Shown in pieces: positions 25,201-36,177 of a stretch of DNA of 64,000 bases (positions within the stretch are counted from its first letter, which is position 1; each line of letters starts with the position of its first letter). Position numbers and translations under genes: made by a program. The notes beneath the pieces are model-generated. The model ran no database searches and was not told the origin of the DNA. It was given only the letters and a program-made list of their open reading frames with translations. Source of the DNA: Zonotrichia leucophrys gambelii (lineage: Eukaryota > Chordata > Aves > Passeriformes > Passerellidae). The stretch spans positions 63,705,075 through 63,769,074 of the forward strand of contig NC_088172.1 in the NCBI RefSeq assembly GCF_028769735.1, given 5' to 3'.

Positions 25201-27605
25201 CCTGGAGCATCATATTTCATTTTAAGAGGGGTATTCTGTCTGCTTAAAAGCTGTTTTAGGTATTACTACAAGGGTAAACGACTTTAGAAAGAGCTCTTTG
25301 GAATAACACAAAATTCTTGCCTGGGAAGGCGTCCATAGTTTTGACTCATTGCTATTCTTCTCTGACAGAACAGCTAATCAAGAGTTTGACAGCTTCTCCT
25401 CACAGTCTTAGCAATCCATTATGAGGACCATTTAGAACTTACTTCTCAAATTCATTATAAGCTAACTCTATCACAGAGAAAGCAAAATTCTTGACCCAGC
25501 TGATGCAAGGACTAGAGCAAGACAGGAATTCAATTAACACAAATTTAACTGACTAAATATGAAGGAAAAGAAAGGTTTTTAACACTTGCAGAATCCACAG
25601 CAATCTATACCTCAGTATATCTTCATTCATGTAGATGGCCACACAGGCCTTTCATTTGAATGACATGCCATGGGCTTACAGACATTGGGATCCATTAGAA
25701 GGAAAGAAGAACAGGAATGTACACATGCTACGTCCCAGAGTATCGCTGTAGACAGGCTAGACTAGAACAGGAAAGCAGGAGCTGAGGGATTATGTAATTT
25801 CTGGATGACACATGAAGCAATACTTTAGCAAAGCACAGACTTTGGCTGGAGAACTGTAGGAGGGTGTGGAAATGCTGCATGCTCAGGAACTGAAGTTGAT
25901 CTGGCATGTAACAACAGATTATGGGAAAAATTTTAAGATTCAAATACTTCAGGCAGTACCCTTTAAGTACCTCATTTTACTGATATTAAAGAGTTGCTAC
26001 TGAATATATTTAATTGTAACAACACAGTTGGAACCTGCTGAGATGATGATGTTCATAATTGGGAATGGTGTGCAGGCAAAATAAAGGAAGACATTTCAAT
26101 GCAATAGGGGACAGAAGGAAGAATAAGAATCAAGTGGTCGGGCTCCCGCATTCCTCACTCTATCACACCTTCCCACATTACCACAGAGGACATTATGTGT
26201 CACGATATAATAGATAATGCTTAAAATGCCTTTTAAAGAATCTTCTGAGAAGTTTAAATTTGCATGCAGGAATTACAGACACTGTGGAAGTGGCTTTGTT
26301 CAAAGGAAGGCTAACTAGCACAATACTGGGAAGAATGGCTGTCTCCAAAAGGAAGGCATGTTTCTGAATGTCTTTCCTTCCACTATGCTAGTATACTTCC
26401 CTTTGCATACCAAGCTATTATGTATCTACGTTTTGCTTCCTAAGAAAAAATTCAAAGAATGTAAATGGGCAAAAGGCAATTCATGCTGTTCTCCATATTC
26501 AATATGTATAAATATACACACTGCTTAAACAGAAACAGTTCCTGTATTAATAATAAAATTTTTATACAGCAACAAAAAGCACAGTCAGAATTTACTTTTG
26601 TATCCACACAACAGAACATGCCACACACAGGGTACTGATATAAAACAAATAAATCTTGTACTAAAAATTCTTATTTTTCATAGAGAAATTAGGCTGCCAT
26701 CTCTGATCCCTTCCTGAACACACTGAAAGACAAGTAAAAAGTCCTTTAACAGCAAGTATTCTCCTTTACATTACTGTCACCTAAAAAATTATTATAGATC
26801 TTGTCATTACACTCTCAATCTCCACACCACAATACAGTGCTTAAGCAAAAAGCACTTTAATTTCTTTAAAACTAAGCACAAGTCAGAACAATTTAAAATT
26901 ACCCATATTTGAATTTCTAATTCAAGAACAACAGCCTAGAAGCCCACGCTCAGATTGTATGCAAAAAGCATGATGGGCTGAACCCTCAATTCACATGAAT
27001 ATGTATTTCCTTCTAGATAAAAATCAGCAAATTTAAACAATTTACAGTTTGAATTTGGCCCAGAGTAATGAGACTGCCAGCAAACAATAAGGTTACTGTG
27101 ATCATTCTCATGATCACAACTGCAGGGACCATGGCTTTTACAGCTTTATGTCTTCTAACACGATTCTTGCTCCAATTCTGAAGTCACAAGAAGCTATACT
27201 CTCTTAGAAGATAAAAATATATAAACCAAGCCCTACACTTGTAATCTTGCTTTTAACAACAAACAGAAGCTGACCTTCAAAAAAAAAAGCTTTTGCCCAG
27301 ACCCTTGCAAAAAAAAAAACCAATCACAAGTGCCACTTGGGGAACCTTTGGTGTAAAAGTCTGCTACAGTCTACATCAAGGCAAAATTCCACCAAAAGTC
27401 TTCAGTATATGGACTTCACTGTGCTTTTAGGGAATAAATCCACAATATAAAACCAAATCAATCAATAGCTTCCTTGTGATTTTATAGTTCCCTCAATGGG
27501 CATATCTCAGAGAGTTTTGAAAACAGCTCATAAAAAAAGAGCTTTGAACAAAGCTATATTTAACAAGAGACATCTTTAAGCTAGACATGTACAACTAGGA
27601 CTAAA

Positions 27606-27646
27606 GAAAAAAAAAAAAAAAAAAGAAGAAAAAATGAAGAAAAAAT
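27606..27646. repeat. A-rich low-complexity tract
   Basis: About 19 consecutive A residues followed by GAAGAAAAAATGAAGAAAAAA. It could be a decayed poly(A) tail or simple sequence; no retrotransposon body is recognisable beside it. Confidence 0.8.
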
Positions 27647-30280
27647 ATACTTGTTTCCAGAGTTTTCTTGAGGAAAACCAACAGATTATTATTTACAGAT
27701 ACCATGGGCAGATTTTAGACCTACAGGGCATTGCTGACCCTACACTTCTTCTCAATTAGGGACATTCAGGGCTAGAATGCATTAAATGCACAAATGTAAA
27801 CCATCACTTTTTGTTCTCTTTTGAAACTCTTTACCACAAAGTTTGATTCTACCTAATCAAGAAAGAAATGGGATAACAAGATTTTCATTCCATGTGATTG
27901 TCTCATAAGGCTGTCTGGGCTACACATCTGACTATCACCATACCGAGAAAGCAATTTTTCAGTCAAGCACGTAAATTCCTTTTCGTCTTTGTGCAATGAT
28001 CCATGGGACTTAAAACAATGGCATTTTCACAGCAGCATATCTTTTTAATGGGAAGTAAAACCACTCTTTAAACCTCAGTCAGGGTTTTCCAAATAAACTC
28101 TTTTTTTTCTTCAATACTGCAGCCCAGAGAAAACTTCTATATGATGACAGAACTAGTTAAAAAAATATAAAAATAGAAAATTTCTGCTCAGCTGATGTGG
28201 TAAAAATCCAATTTCTTTATCTAAACCTGAAAGTGCTCTTGAGGAAAGGACTTGGACATTAAATACAAGGAGAGAAAAGTTGTGTTTAACTCGTAATAAA
28301 AATGAAATTTCTGGCAGCTGCAAGGACTAGTCACCTGAATTAGAAGTAAAATGCAAAGTCTCACCTTGGAAAACTTCCAACCTCAAAAATTAATCTGATC
28401 TGAGACAACAACTATCAAGAGATGTACTTTAAGGTACAGGAGCATCACACTTTCTGCACATTTTCAATCTACAAAGTTCTCAAAGGAATATGAATGAGAA
28501 CCTGAAATTATGCACCTACCTCTGACTGAGCAGAGAGCCGGCTTTTCTTCTTTTTGAAGAAGAGCAATTTGCTCTTTTTCAAGCTATCATTTGCAGAGCA
28601 GTATTTATTCACTGCTGCTATACATCAAGGATTGCTCTAATACATGTGCTACTCCACTCAGAATTTTTCAAGAGTCAGAACTGGAAATATACTTTCTCAA
28701 AGTTTGCATAACCTCAGCTCACCAATAGGGTTTCTCACTGATTCATGGGTTGCTCAGTGACTGTATTTCCCTTTGTCAACTCTCAAAGACTTACACCTAT
28801 AGGAAGTGTACTTTAAAAACTCATCATCCTGCCCAGCTCTTGCATACATAAGAACTCTAAACAGAGTTAACTCTTATTTGCTGAGTGCTGCCAGACAACA
28901 GCACCAGTTAGGAGACATGAAGAAAAATCAGGGCATTGGATGACACTTCACAATTTTTTTATAAGAATGATTAATAAAGTGCTTTCTTAAATGCCAGCAA
29001 TACAAAGACAGAGGCAGAATCTCAGTATGGTTTTGGAGTTTTTACATAAAACCACTCCAGCAGAAACTATCAGTTCACAGACACCTGAAGATACTGCTGG
29101 CATCTTTAATCATCACAACAAGCTCTATTTTTATTGCCATGTATTGAGAAATCTTCTGGACCTATAAAACACCATTCAGGCAGCCAAACCAGCTGGCTGT
29201 TTCAACCAACCAAACCATTCATATGTTGCTGGGTTTCCCACCACTCTTCTGCCAGCTGATGCTGCAGGGCAGTTGAAGCAGTTGTTGCTTCAGCTGCTAT
29301 CAGGAACAGGAGCATCAGAATGAGAACAAAGGGACAATCAAACAGCTATCTACAGGAGCAGTTCATCACATCCTAACTAACAGTTTCCCCAGATTTTCTG
29401 ACATATCAGTATATCCCCGTTCTTCTGCTACATCTGTCTGGACTGCACAAAAACTAGAGCTTGCCCACAGCAGCTGCAATTATTCTCCTAAGAATAACAT
29501 CCATTTTATTTCACTGACTGAAAGGGTCTGTCCCTGGATATAGTTGCTAGCTGTTTCTCTTCATTATATACAGACTAATTTAGTATCACACATTGATTGA
29601 GACAGCTGGTCATTTTTCCCTGAAGAGAAGTAAATCTCATTGTGCACATACCCAGAGGAATCAGCACATATGTGGCCTGGGCTTTATAGGCTGCTATGTC
29701 CCACTGGATGCTGTTCAAGCAAGCAGGAGGAACCAGATGCTCAGCAGGGAAAACCAGATTCCTCATTACACCATACACGTGAGCACTCAAGCAAGTGTTA
29801 CTTATCCTTCTGCTGCGACTTTTTCCTTCTATAACACTGCTTGGAAAGACAAAATACTGCCTTTAAGATTGCTCCAAAACAATTTAGGTTGACAGCAATG
29901 GCTCTGCCCTCCACATTGGAAGACTGGCTCTTTCCTTTCCCTGCTCTGTTTTTAATCTCCCCTGTTCTTCCCAGGGAAGGCCAGTGCCTACGGTATGGGA
30001 GTAGACTTTGCAGAAGTCCTTTTCCCTCCCTCCAACGGGGGTCCCCCTCTCCTCCTCCAGTGGGATCAGAATCATTATGAACTTCTGAACCACGTCTGCA
30101 CCTTCACAGAAAGCAAATTCACATCATGTGCCACAGCACAGACACTTTATGGCACACAGTTCCTCCTAGATTTACTGCCACAAGAAAGGGGAAAAAAGCC
30201 ACTTGCCCATGAACTCTACCCCTAGGCAAAGAACAAAGGAATTAAATTAATCCTAGACAGACAAAATTGAGAGGAAAACA

Positions 30281-30312
30281 CCTACCTATCCATCCATCCA
30301 TCTATCTATCTG
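30281..30312. repeat. (ATCC)n(ATCT)n microsatellite
   Basis: Three to four ATCC units run into three ATCT units, a short compound tetranucleotide repeat that may be length-variable. It lies a few hundred bases upstream of the ERV pol remnant. Confidence 0.85.
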
Positions 30313-30659
30313 AAAGATGAACCTTCCTAATCAGTCAGTTCACTCTCTTCTTTCACCTATGACTCGTCTTAGCCTCACACAAAAGACTGTAGCCAAATAC
30401 TTTGAGAAAGCAGAGATGACGGCCTTGTCAAAGACAAACCCAGGTATGGGACTACATATGAGACAGTCTTATTATCAAGGCTCAAGCTGGATCATGGCAT
30501 GATAAGAAATTGGGAGTTCCTCTGGAATGGCTATTACAAAGACCCAAAGGGACTCAGGTGGGCGTTTGGGATAGTAGCTATAGAGGCAGAGGACATTAGC
30601 AGTTGAACAGCTTGCCTGGACTATCAGAAAACCCATCTGCAGTAGGTTTCCTGAAGGTG

Positions 30660-31545
30660 GAAGAGCAATGAGTGCCAATTGCCACCTTGACAGTGCACCA
30701 CCGGAAGTATAGGACTTATTGAGATGCCGTGATCCCCATCCACAAAATGATCCGTGAGCTGGAGAGTCAAGGGGTGGTCAGCAAGACCCACTCACCCACA
30801 GTCCCATCTGGCCTGTGCACAAGTCTGACAGAGAATGGAGATTGACAGTGCACTATCGTGGCTTGAATGAAGTGACTCCACCGCTGAGCGCTGCTGTGCC
30901 GGACATGCTGGAACTCCAGCACGAGCTTGAGTCCAAGGCAGTGAGGTGATATGCCACTATAGACATTGCCAATGCATTTTTCTCCATTCCTCTGGCAGCA
31001 GAATGAAGGCCTCAGTTTGCTTTCACCTGGAGAGGCATGCAGTACACCTGGAACCGACTGCCCCAGGGGTGGAAGCACAGCCCCACCATCTGCCATGGAC
31101 TGATCCAGACTGCACTGGAAAAGGGTGAGGCTCCAGAACACCTACCGTATACTGATGACATCACTGTGTGGGGAAACACAGCAATGGAAGTATTTGAGAC
31201 AGGACAGAGGATCACCCAGATTCTGACAGAAGCCGGCTTCGGCACCCAGAAGAGCAAAGTCAAGGGACCTGCCTGAGAAATCCAGTTCCTGGGAGTAAAG
31301 TGGCAAGACAGATGGAGTCAGATTCCCACCGAGGTCATCAACAAGATCACCACAATGTCTACACCAACCAGCAAGAAGGAAACACAAGCTTTCCTAGGTG
31401 CCATAGGTTTTTGGAGAATGTACGTTCCTGAGTACAGCCAGATTGTGAGCCCTCTCTCTACCTAGTTACCTACAAGAAGAACACTTTCCAGTGGGGCCCT
31501 GAACAGCAGCAAGCAGTCTCTCCCAATGACAAAACACAACAGCCC
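30660..31545 (+). pseudogene. Degenerate ERVL-type retroviral pol fragment (reverse-transcriptase core)
   Basis: On the plus strand, one frame carries reverse-transcriptase hallmarks: DIANAFF near 30962 (the first catalytic aspartate block), NRLPQGW at about 31052-31072, and the catalytic YTDD box at 31148-31159. Further on, it reads into the FLG..GF.R region typical of the RT connection domain. The frame is broken by in-frame stops at 30947 (TGA), 31004 (TGA), 31274 (TGA) and 31463 (TAG), so the gene is dead. There is no gag, protease, RNase H, integrase or env sequence, and no LTR immediately alongside. The residues resemble class III/ERVL-like avian elements. Similarity fades upstream of about 30660, although 30480-30660 may also belong, and stops near 31545. 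It lies antisense to DISC1 in intron 6. I am confident it is retroviral pol, less so of the exact family. Confidence 0.88.
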
Positions 31546-33969
31546 GTTCTAAATCCTACTTTCCTAAGTTTGTATGTGAAACTATGTTGAAGTCTTTTTT
31601 CCAACTTTACTCAAGTAAACCAAGTTCTCTAAAAAAATTCCACCTTTTGTCTTTATCAGGCTTTGTCCTCAACTTTAGTTGCTGAATACTTGGAGTATAC
31701 TCCAACAATTATGATTTACACCCCCCCTGAGTACTTGTACTTCATTTCAAATTGATCTTTCTCAAATGAACTCCAGGCATCAAAAAAGCAGAGTGAACTG
31801 GCTGCATAAATGTTCAAGTTCAGTTCCTTGCACCACTGGCCACCCTCTCATAACTAATATACATAAAAGAGAATTTCCTTATCTTCAGATGCTCCCACAG
31901 ACTCACCATAGAACAAATGCCTACTAATCAAAAACTGTTCCATGTGAAGAAGAGGTGGAGCATTCTAATATTTTGAAAGGTACATAATTTAATTTCTTTC
32001 AACCAGCAATCAGTGCCCAGACAATAGTCCAGATGGAACACTGCAATTTATTTTAAGAATCGCATGCTGTAAGAACACATGCATCTGCAGATATGGATAA
32101 AACAAAGAAACTGCAAAATGAAACTAAAAATGAACTGAAGTAAAACAGATTTCCCTAGTCGGTGTTGTGAAATGGAAAGAAACAAATAAAGGAACTAACA
32201 GATATTGAAGTGAATAGGTCAAATAATTAATATGGTCTTCTTTTATAATTAGAAAATGCAAGTTACACCAGCTAAAAACACGTATTTCTGAAATGGTGTC
32301 CAGTAGCGAATATGAAAATTATATATTTGGATACTTTTTGCAATCTCCAGAAGAAAGTACCTCATGCTGAAACACTCAGGCCCATTTTCCTCTGATTTCA
32401 GTGTGTTGTCTTCAGTTAAAACATTGGCACGTGTCACAGTGCACATAACACCAGCTGCTCCCACCTTTTAAACACATCTCCACGCAAACTCATTCAAGTG
32501 AACTGAGCTTTTGCCCTGCAATTTCCCATTTTAAAATAATTATTATACCCTTTAGCTTACCAAGAGCAATTAAGCCTGTCTGGATGAGCAAAACGACCAC
32601 ATTCTGCAGTCTCAACCTCAGTGAGAATTCCCTGTCAAAACATTCTTGTTTGCCCATTAACCAGCAGGTTTGAACCGTGTCTTCCAACAGCCCTCAAGTA
32701 AGGTCCCAGGGTAATGCGCCTAACATTTCTTAATTCTTCAAACTCAAAGCATGCTTTAGGTATTGACAAAGGCTCTTTGTATTTAAAAAGTTCAGCACAT
32801 ACCAAAGATAAGGCAAAACAAAGAACACTCTTGAAAAAATAACAACACTTGACAAGAAAAATAAGCTTAGAACCAATGCTCATCCCAGTGTTGTATTTGA
32901 CTTGCTCTTTTCCTCCTTCACACAGAAGGGCAATTACTTGAGCAAGTATTCTTTGTTTAATATACCCTCTCGGGTTGCTGGAAGTTTGCTTCAATATATT
33001 GAATATTTTTTTATCTTTTAGTGAGCTGCAAGCCACCAAATACAATTCATTACAGCACAGATTGTCTTAAGAGATGCTTCACACTAGCCCTGCCTGTGTT
33101 ACTCCAGTGCTGAATGCAATTCATGTAGACAACAAATAATTATGCAAAAGCACGTTATAGCAGTACTCTACTGACAAGCACAATGTTGCTAGAATAAATA
33201 CAGAGTATCTTGCAGCCCAACAGTGAGGGGTTTGTATTAATTCACTGCCCATTGATACTGAACTTTCTACATAATCACTGATCTCTAGCACATGTGCATG
33301 AGTAATAGCTTAATTTCTCACACAGATAGCTCTAAATTTAGAGAACTTTTTTTTCTCCTCTGCAACTATTCCTAAAATCAAATGCACATTTCCAGAAAAA
33401 CCTCTTTCAGATTAACTATGCCAAGACTTTGGAATTTAAAACTAATATGTTGAACTAGCATCAACAAAGTATGTAAACCTTTCACCTAATAAACAATACT
33501 TCTTCCACAAGTACTGATTTAGAATAAGCCAATTCAAGTTGCAATCATGGAAATTCTGGAAAGACAAAGGAAAAAGAGTTTACAGCAAGGGTGGTGAAAT
33601 GCAGGACGCAAAATATCCGTCTTTGAAGATATACAAAACTCGGAGAGATAGGACACTGAGCAACTTGATCTCACCAGGAAATTGTAGCCTCACTTGGAGA
33701 AGTTTAAACAAGATAATCCCCTAAATTAATGTCTAACTATATGACAATCTGGGGGATGCCCATAGGCACACAGGAATTAAACCCACACCAAATGTCTTGC
33801 TATGCACATGATGTTTTTTCATCTTACAGAAAAAGAACAGGCTGGAATCAGATATAAAATCTCTGTACCTGAGGTACGACAGACTGCACAGCTCAAAAAG
33901 GAAGCCACCCATCAGTTAAGCTCACTGTTAATCTGAATAAACTCTCACTATTAAATAAGTGCATTTATG

Positions 33970-34544
33970 TGTCCTGTATTTGGTTTAGCTGAGATGGAGT
34001 TCACTTTGCCCACAGCAGCCCCACAGCGCTGTGCTTTGCACTGGTGGCTGGAAAGGCACTGGTAACACACCAGTGTGGGCTGGCACAGCATCAGCACCCT
34101 CTCTCCAACATTCTGCCCTCCCACACCAGCAGTAGGCTGGGGTTCGGCAAAATCCTGGCAAAGGACATACCCAGGACATCTGACTCCCACTGACCAAAGG
34201 GATATTCCATACTACAGGATTTTTGGGATGTCTGCTGATATAAAAGCTAACAGAAGGAAGAGGAAGCAAAGCCATTCATTATTTACAGTGTTTGCCTTCC
34301 AGAGTAACCACTACATGTGCTGAAGCCCTGCTTCCTGGGAAGTGTCTCGACATCACCTGATGATGGAAAGTAGAGGATAAAACCTTTGTTTGCGTGCATG
34401 CAACATTTTGCTTTTGCTTCAGTAAACTGCTTTATCTCAACCCATGGACTGTTTTCCATCTTATATTTTCTCCCCAGGCCAGCTGAGAAGAGGGAGTGAT
34501 AGACTGGCTTGGTGAGCACCTGGTGTGCAGCCAAGGTCAACACA
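33970..34544 (+). mobile_element. Second solo ERVL-like LTR, diverged
   Basis: It starts TGTCCTG and ends near CAACACA (uncertain by a few bases). It shares with the LTR at 11914 the same 18-base internal CAAAGGGATATTCCATAC (34195-34212), a downstream TTATCTCAACCC stretch (about 34432-34443) and overall length (about 575 bp), but otherwise differs greatly, so it is a related subfamily or an older copy. A TATA-like GATATAAAAGC (34238-34248) remains at the expected place. No gag-pol adjoins it and no clear target-site duplication is seen. It is antisense to DISC1, about 2.4 kb from the pol fragment and in the same orientation, but intervening sequence shows no retroviral coding, so a single provirus is not demonstrated. 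Confidence 0.78.
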
Positions 34545-35941
34545 CCAGAGTCCCAAGAACAGAACTCCAGCCATGGGAATGAGAGCAGAAGCATCTCACC
34601 ACTGGTGACAACAAAGTCAACCAACAGGAAAAAAAAAAAGAAAGATGTGTCATTCATTGCATCTTTTAAAAATGAACAGAAAGGAAAAAATTTTAAAATT
34701 TTCATTCCTATTATAAACTCATTTTGAATAATGAATGCCTGTTTTCTCTCAAGTGATTGTGCTATTTATGGTGCTAGTAAGAGAAAATTCCTCCTGAACC
34801 CATACTATTTAACTCATTTTTAAATAACTTCCCAGTAAGGTAAGTGCAACCCAAATATTACAGCAGCAATGAAAATAATTTGAATATTCTTTCATAAGCA
34901 AACTCAAAACTAAGAAAACTCAAATCAGTTTCTCATACTTCTTAAGATCTTTTATTCCTCAATCTCAGAAACACAGGTATAAGATATTATTAAAACAAGC
35001 TAAACTTAATGCAAGAAACTATTTCTCATAACCTAATTTAAACTTTTAAACACATGTCAAAAGAGAAGAATACCTCCTCTATAAAATGTTCTGCTGACTT
35101 AAAAAAAAACTGTATAAATTAGCACACATGAGCAGCAATTTCTCATGAATGTTAATACAACCAAACTAAATCCAATAAACATGATGGGAGATAAAAAATT
35201 GCAAGCAACATGGTTTTTGCTTTTCTGGAAGAAAAGTACATTAGGATAAACAGGAATTTTATTTTCTCTTGGTGACATGGCAGCAGTACCACTTTCAAAG
35301 TCCCATCACCAATGTCCAGTACAGTTTCAATACTTCAATTGCTTTTTTAAATAAAGATGAGGTTATTTCCAAAATACTGCCAAGAGTAGCTACTTTTCCA
35401 TTTAAAGGATGCATCTACTGTTCATTTAACTGTGAGTGTCCCAAAATTATTCATGCTGCATCCTCCTCCCCACTGCCTCAAGTCCACTGTCTGAGTCCAG
35501 CACTCTGAGGAGTTTATTGCAATTATAAGTTTGTGGAAGCAAGAAGCATCTCTAATATTTACTTGAATGGTGCCTAGTACACACTTTCAGGCTGTAAGAA
35601 ATATGTTTGAATTACTGCATTACCAAACTGGGGAAAGAATTCCACCAGCTAACGAGAAATACAGTGTAAGCTGATGATAGGAATTAACAGTTGATGGGGA
35701 CACATGCTTTCTTCAAGTGGGTCTTCACCATCAGAGAACATTAAGTGCAAGACATTCAAATAACTAAACTCCTCTGAGGAAATACACCGATAGTAGAACT
35801 CCAACAACTCTTCTCAGAAAGTTTTAAAGCATCTAAATCCAGATAATTAGCTAGCACAATGATGAAGAAAACAACTGACAGCCAATTCAGCAGAACATAC
35901 AGGAAGATATAAGACTCACATCTAAATTGGAATTTAAATAC

Positions 35942-36177
35942 CTCTTTATTGGTCCTGGAAGATCTAAACTGAGTGGAATTCGATAGGAGGATGCTAAGGT
36001 GTCATCCACAGCCTTGCTTATTTCCTGCAGCTCCCTCAAAGAAATGCAGCCAAGTAAAGCAGCCAGTTCACAGTCCTGTGACTGAATAAGCCTATCTTGT
36101 TCTTCAATTTCTCTTCTCAGCTGTTGATCTTTTCCTTCTAATATGGCCAGTCTTGTTCGGAGATCTTCAATTTCTTT
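35942..36177 (-). CDS. DISC1: DISC1 exon 6 (coiled-coil core)
   Basis: A 236-bp exon with a phase 0 start and a phase 2 end, encoding 78 residues plus AG of a serine codon. It begins KEIEDLRTRLAILEGKDQQL, continues RREIEEQDRLIQSQDCEL, then SLRELQEISKAVDDTLAS, and ends DLPGPIK. It matches human DISC1 residues of about 467-544 with identical length; the block KDQQLRREIEEQ is the clearest signature and settles the gene identity. The first half is a strong coiled coil with leucine/isoleucine heptads. In human, this part with exon 5 covers the reported pericentrin/kendrin-binding region. The acceptor is CTATGCAG (AG at 36179-36178). The donor GTATTT is weak, so its splicing may be regulated. The open frame runs on into intron at both ends, but those residues are not DISC1-like. 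Confidence 0.96.

Larger units (their letters stand above)
22246..35941 (-). other. DISC1: DISC1 intron 6
   Basis: A 13,696-bp intron, the longest complete one here. Its donor is a weak GTATTT (35941-35936), and its acceptor is TTCTAG with a good pyrimidine tract (AG at 22247-22246). It holds a degenerate ERV pol fragment (30660-31545), a solo LTR (33970-34544), an A-rich tract (27606-27646) and a short ATCC/ATCT microsatellite (30281-30312). I see nothing recognisable in 22246-27600, 27650-30280, 31546-33969 or 34545-35941; these are A/T-rich with only short chance open frames. Confidence 0.85.

Noticed and set aside
30660..34544. Pol fragment plus the downstream LTR as one provirus
   Set aside because: About 2.4 kb between them shows no retroviral coding, no 5' LTR is visible, and the LTR is strongly diverged; separate events are simpler.
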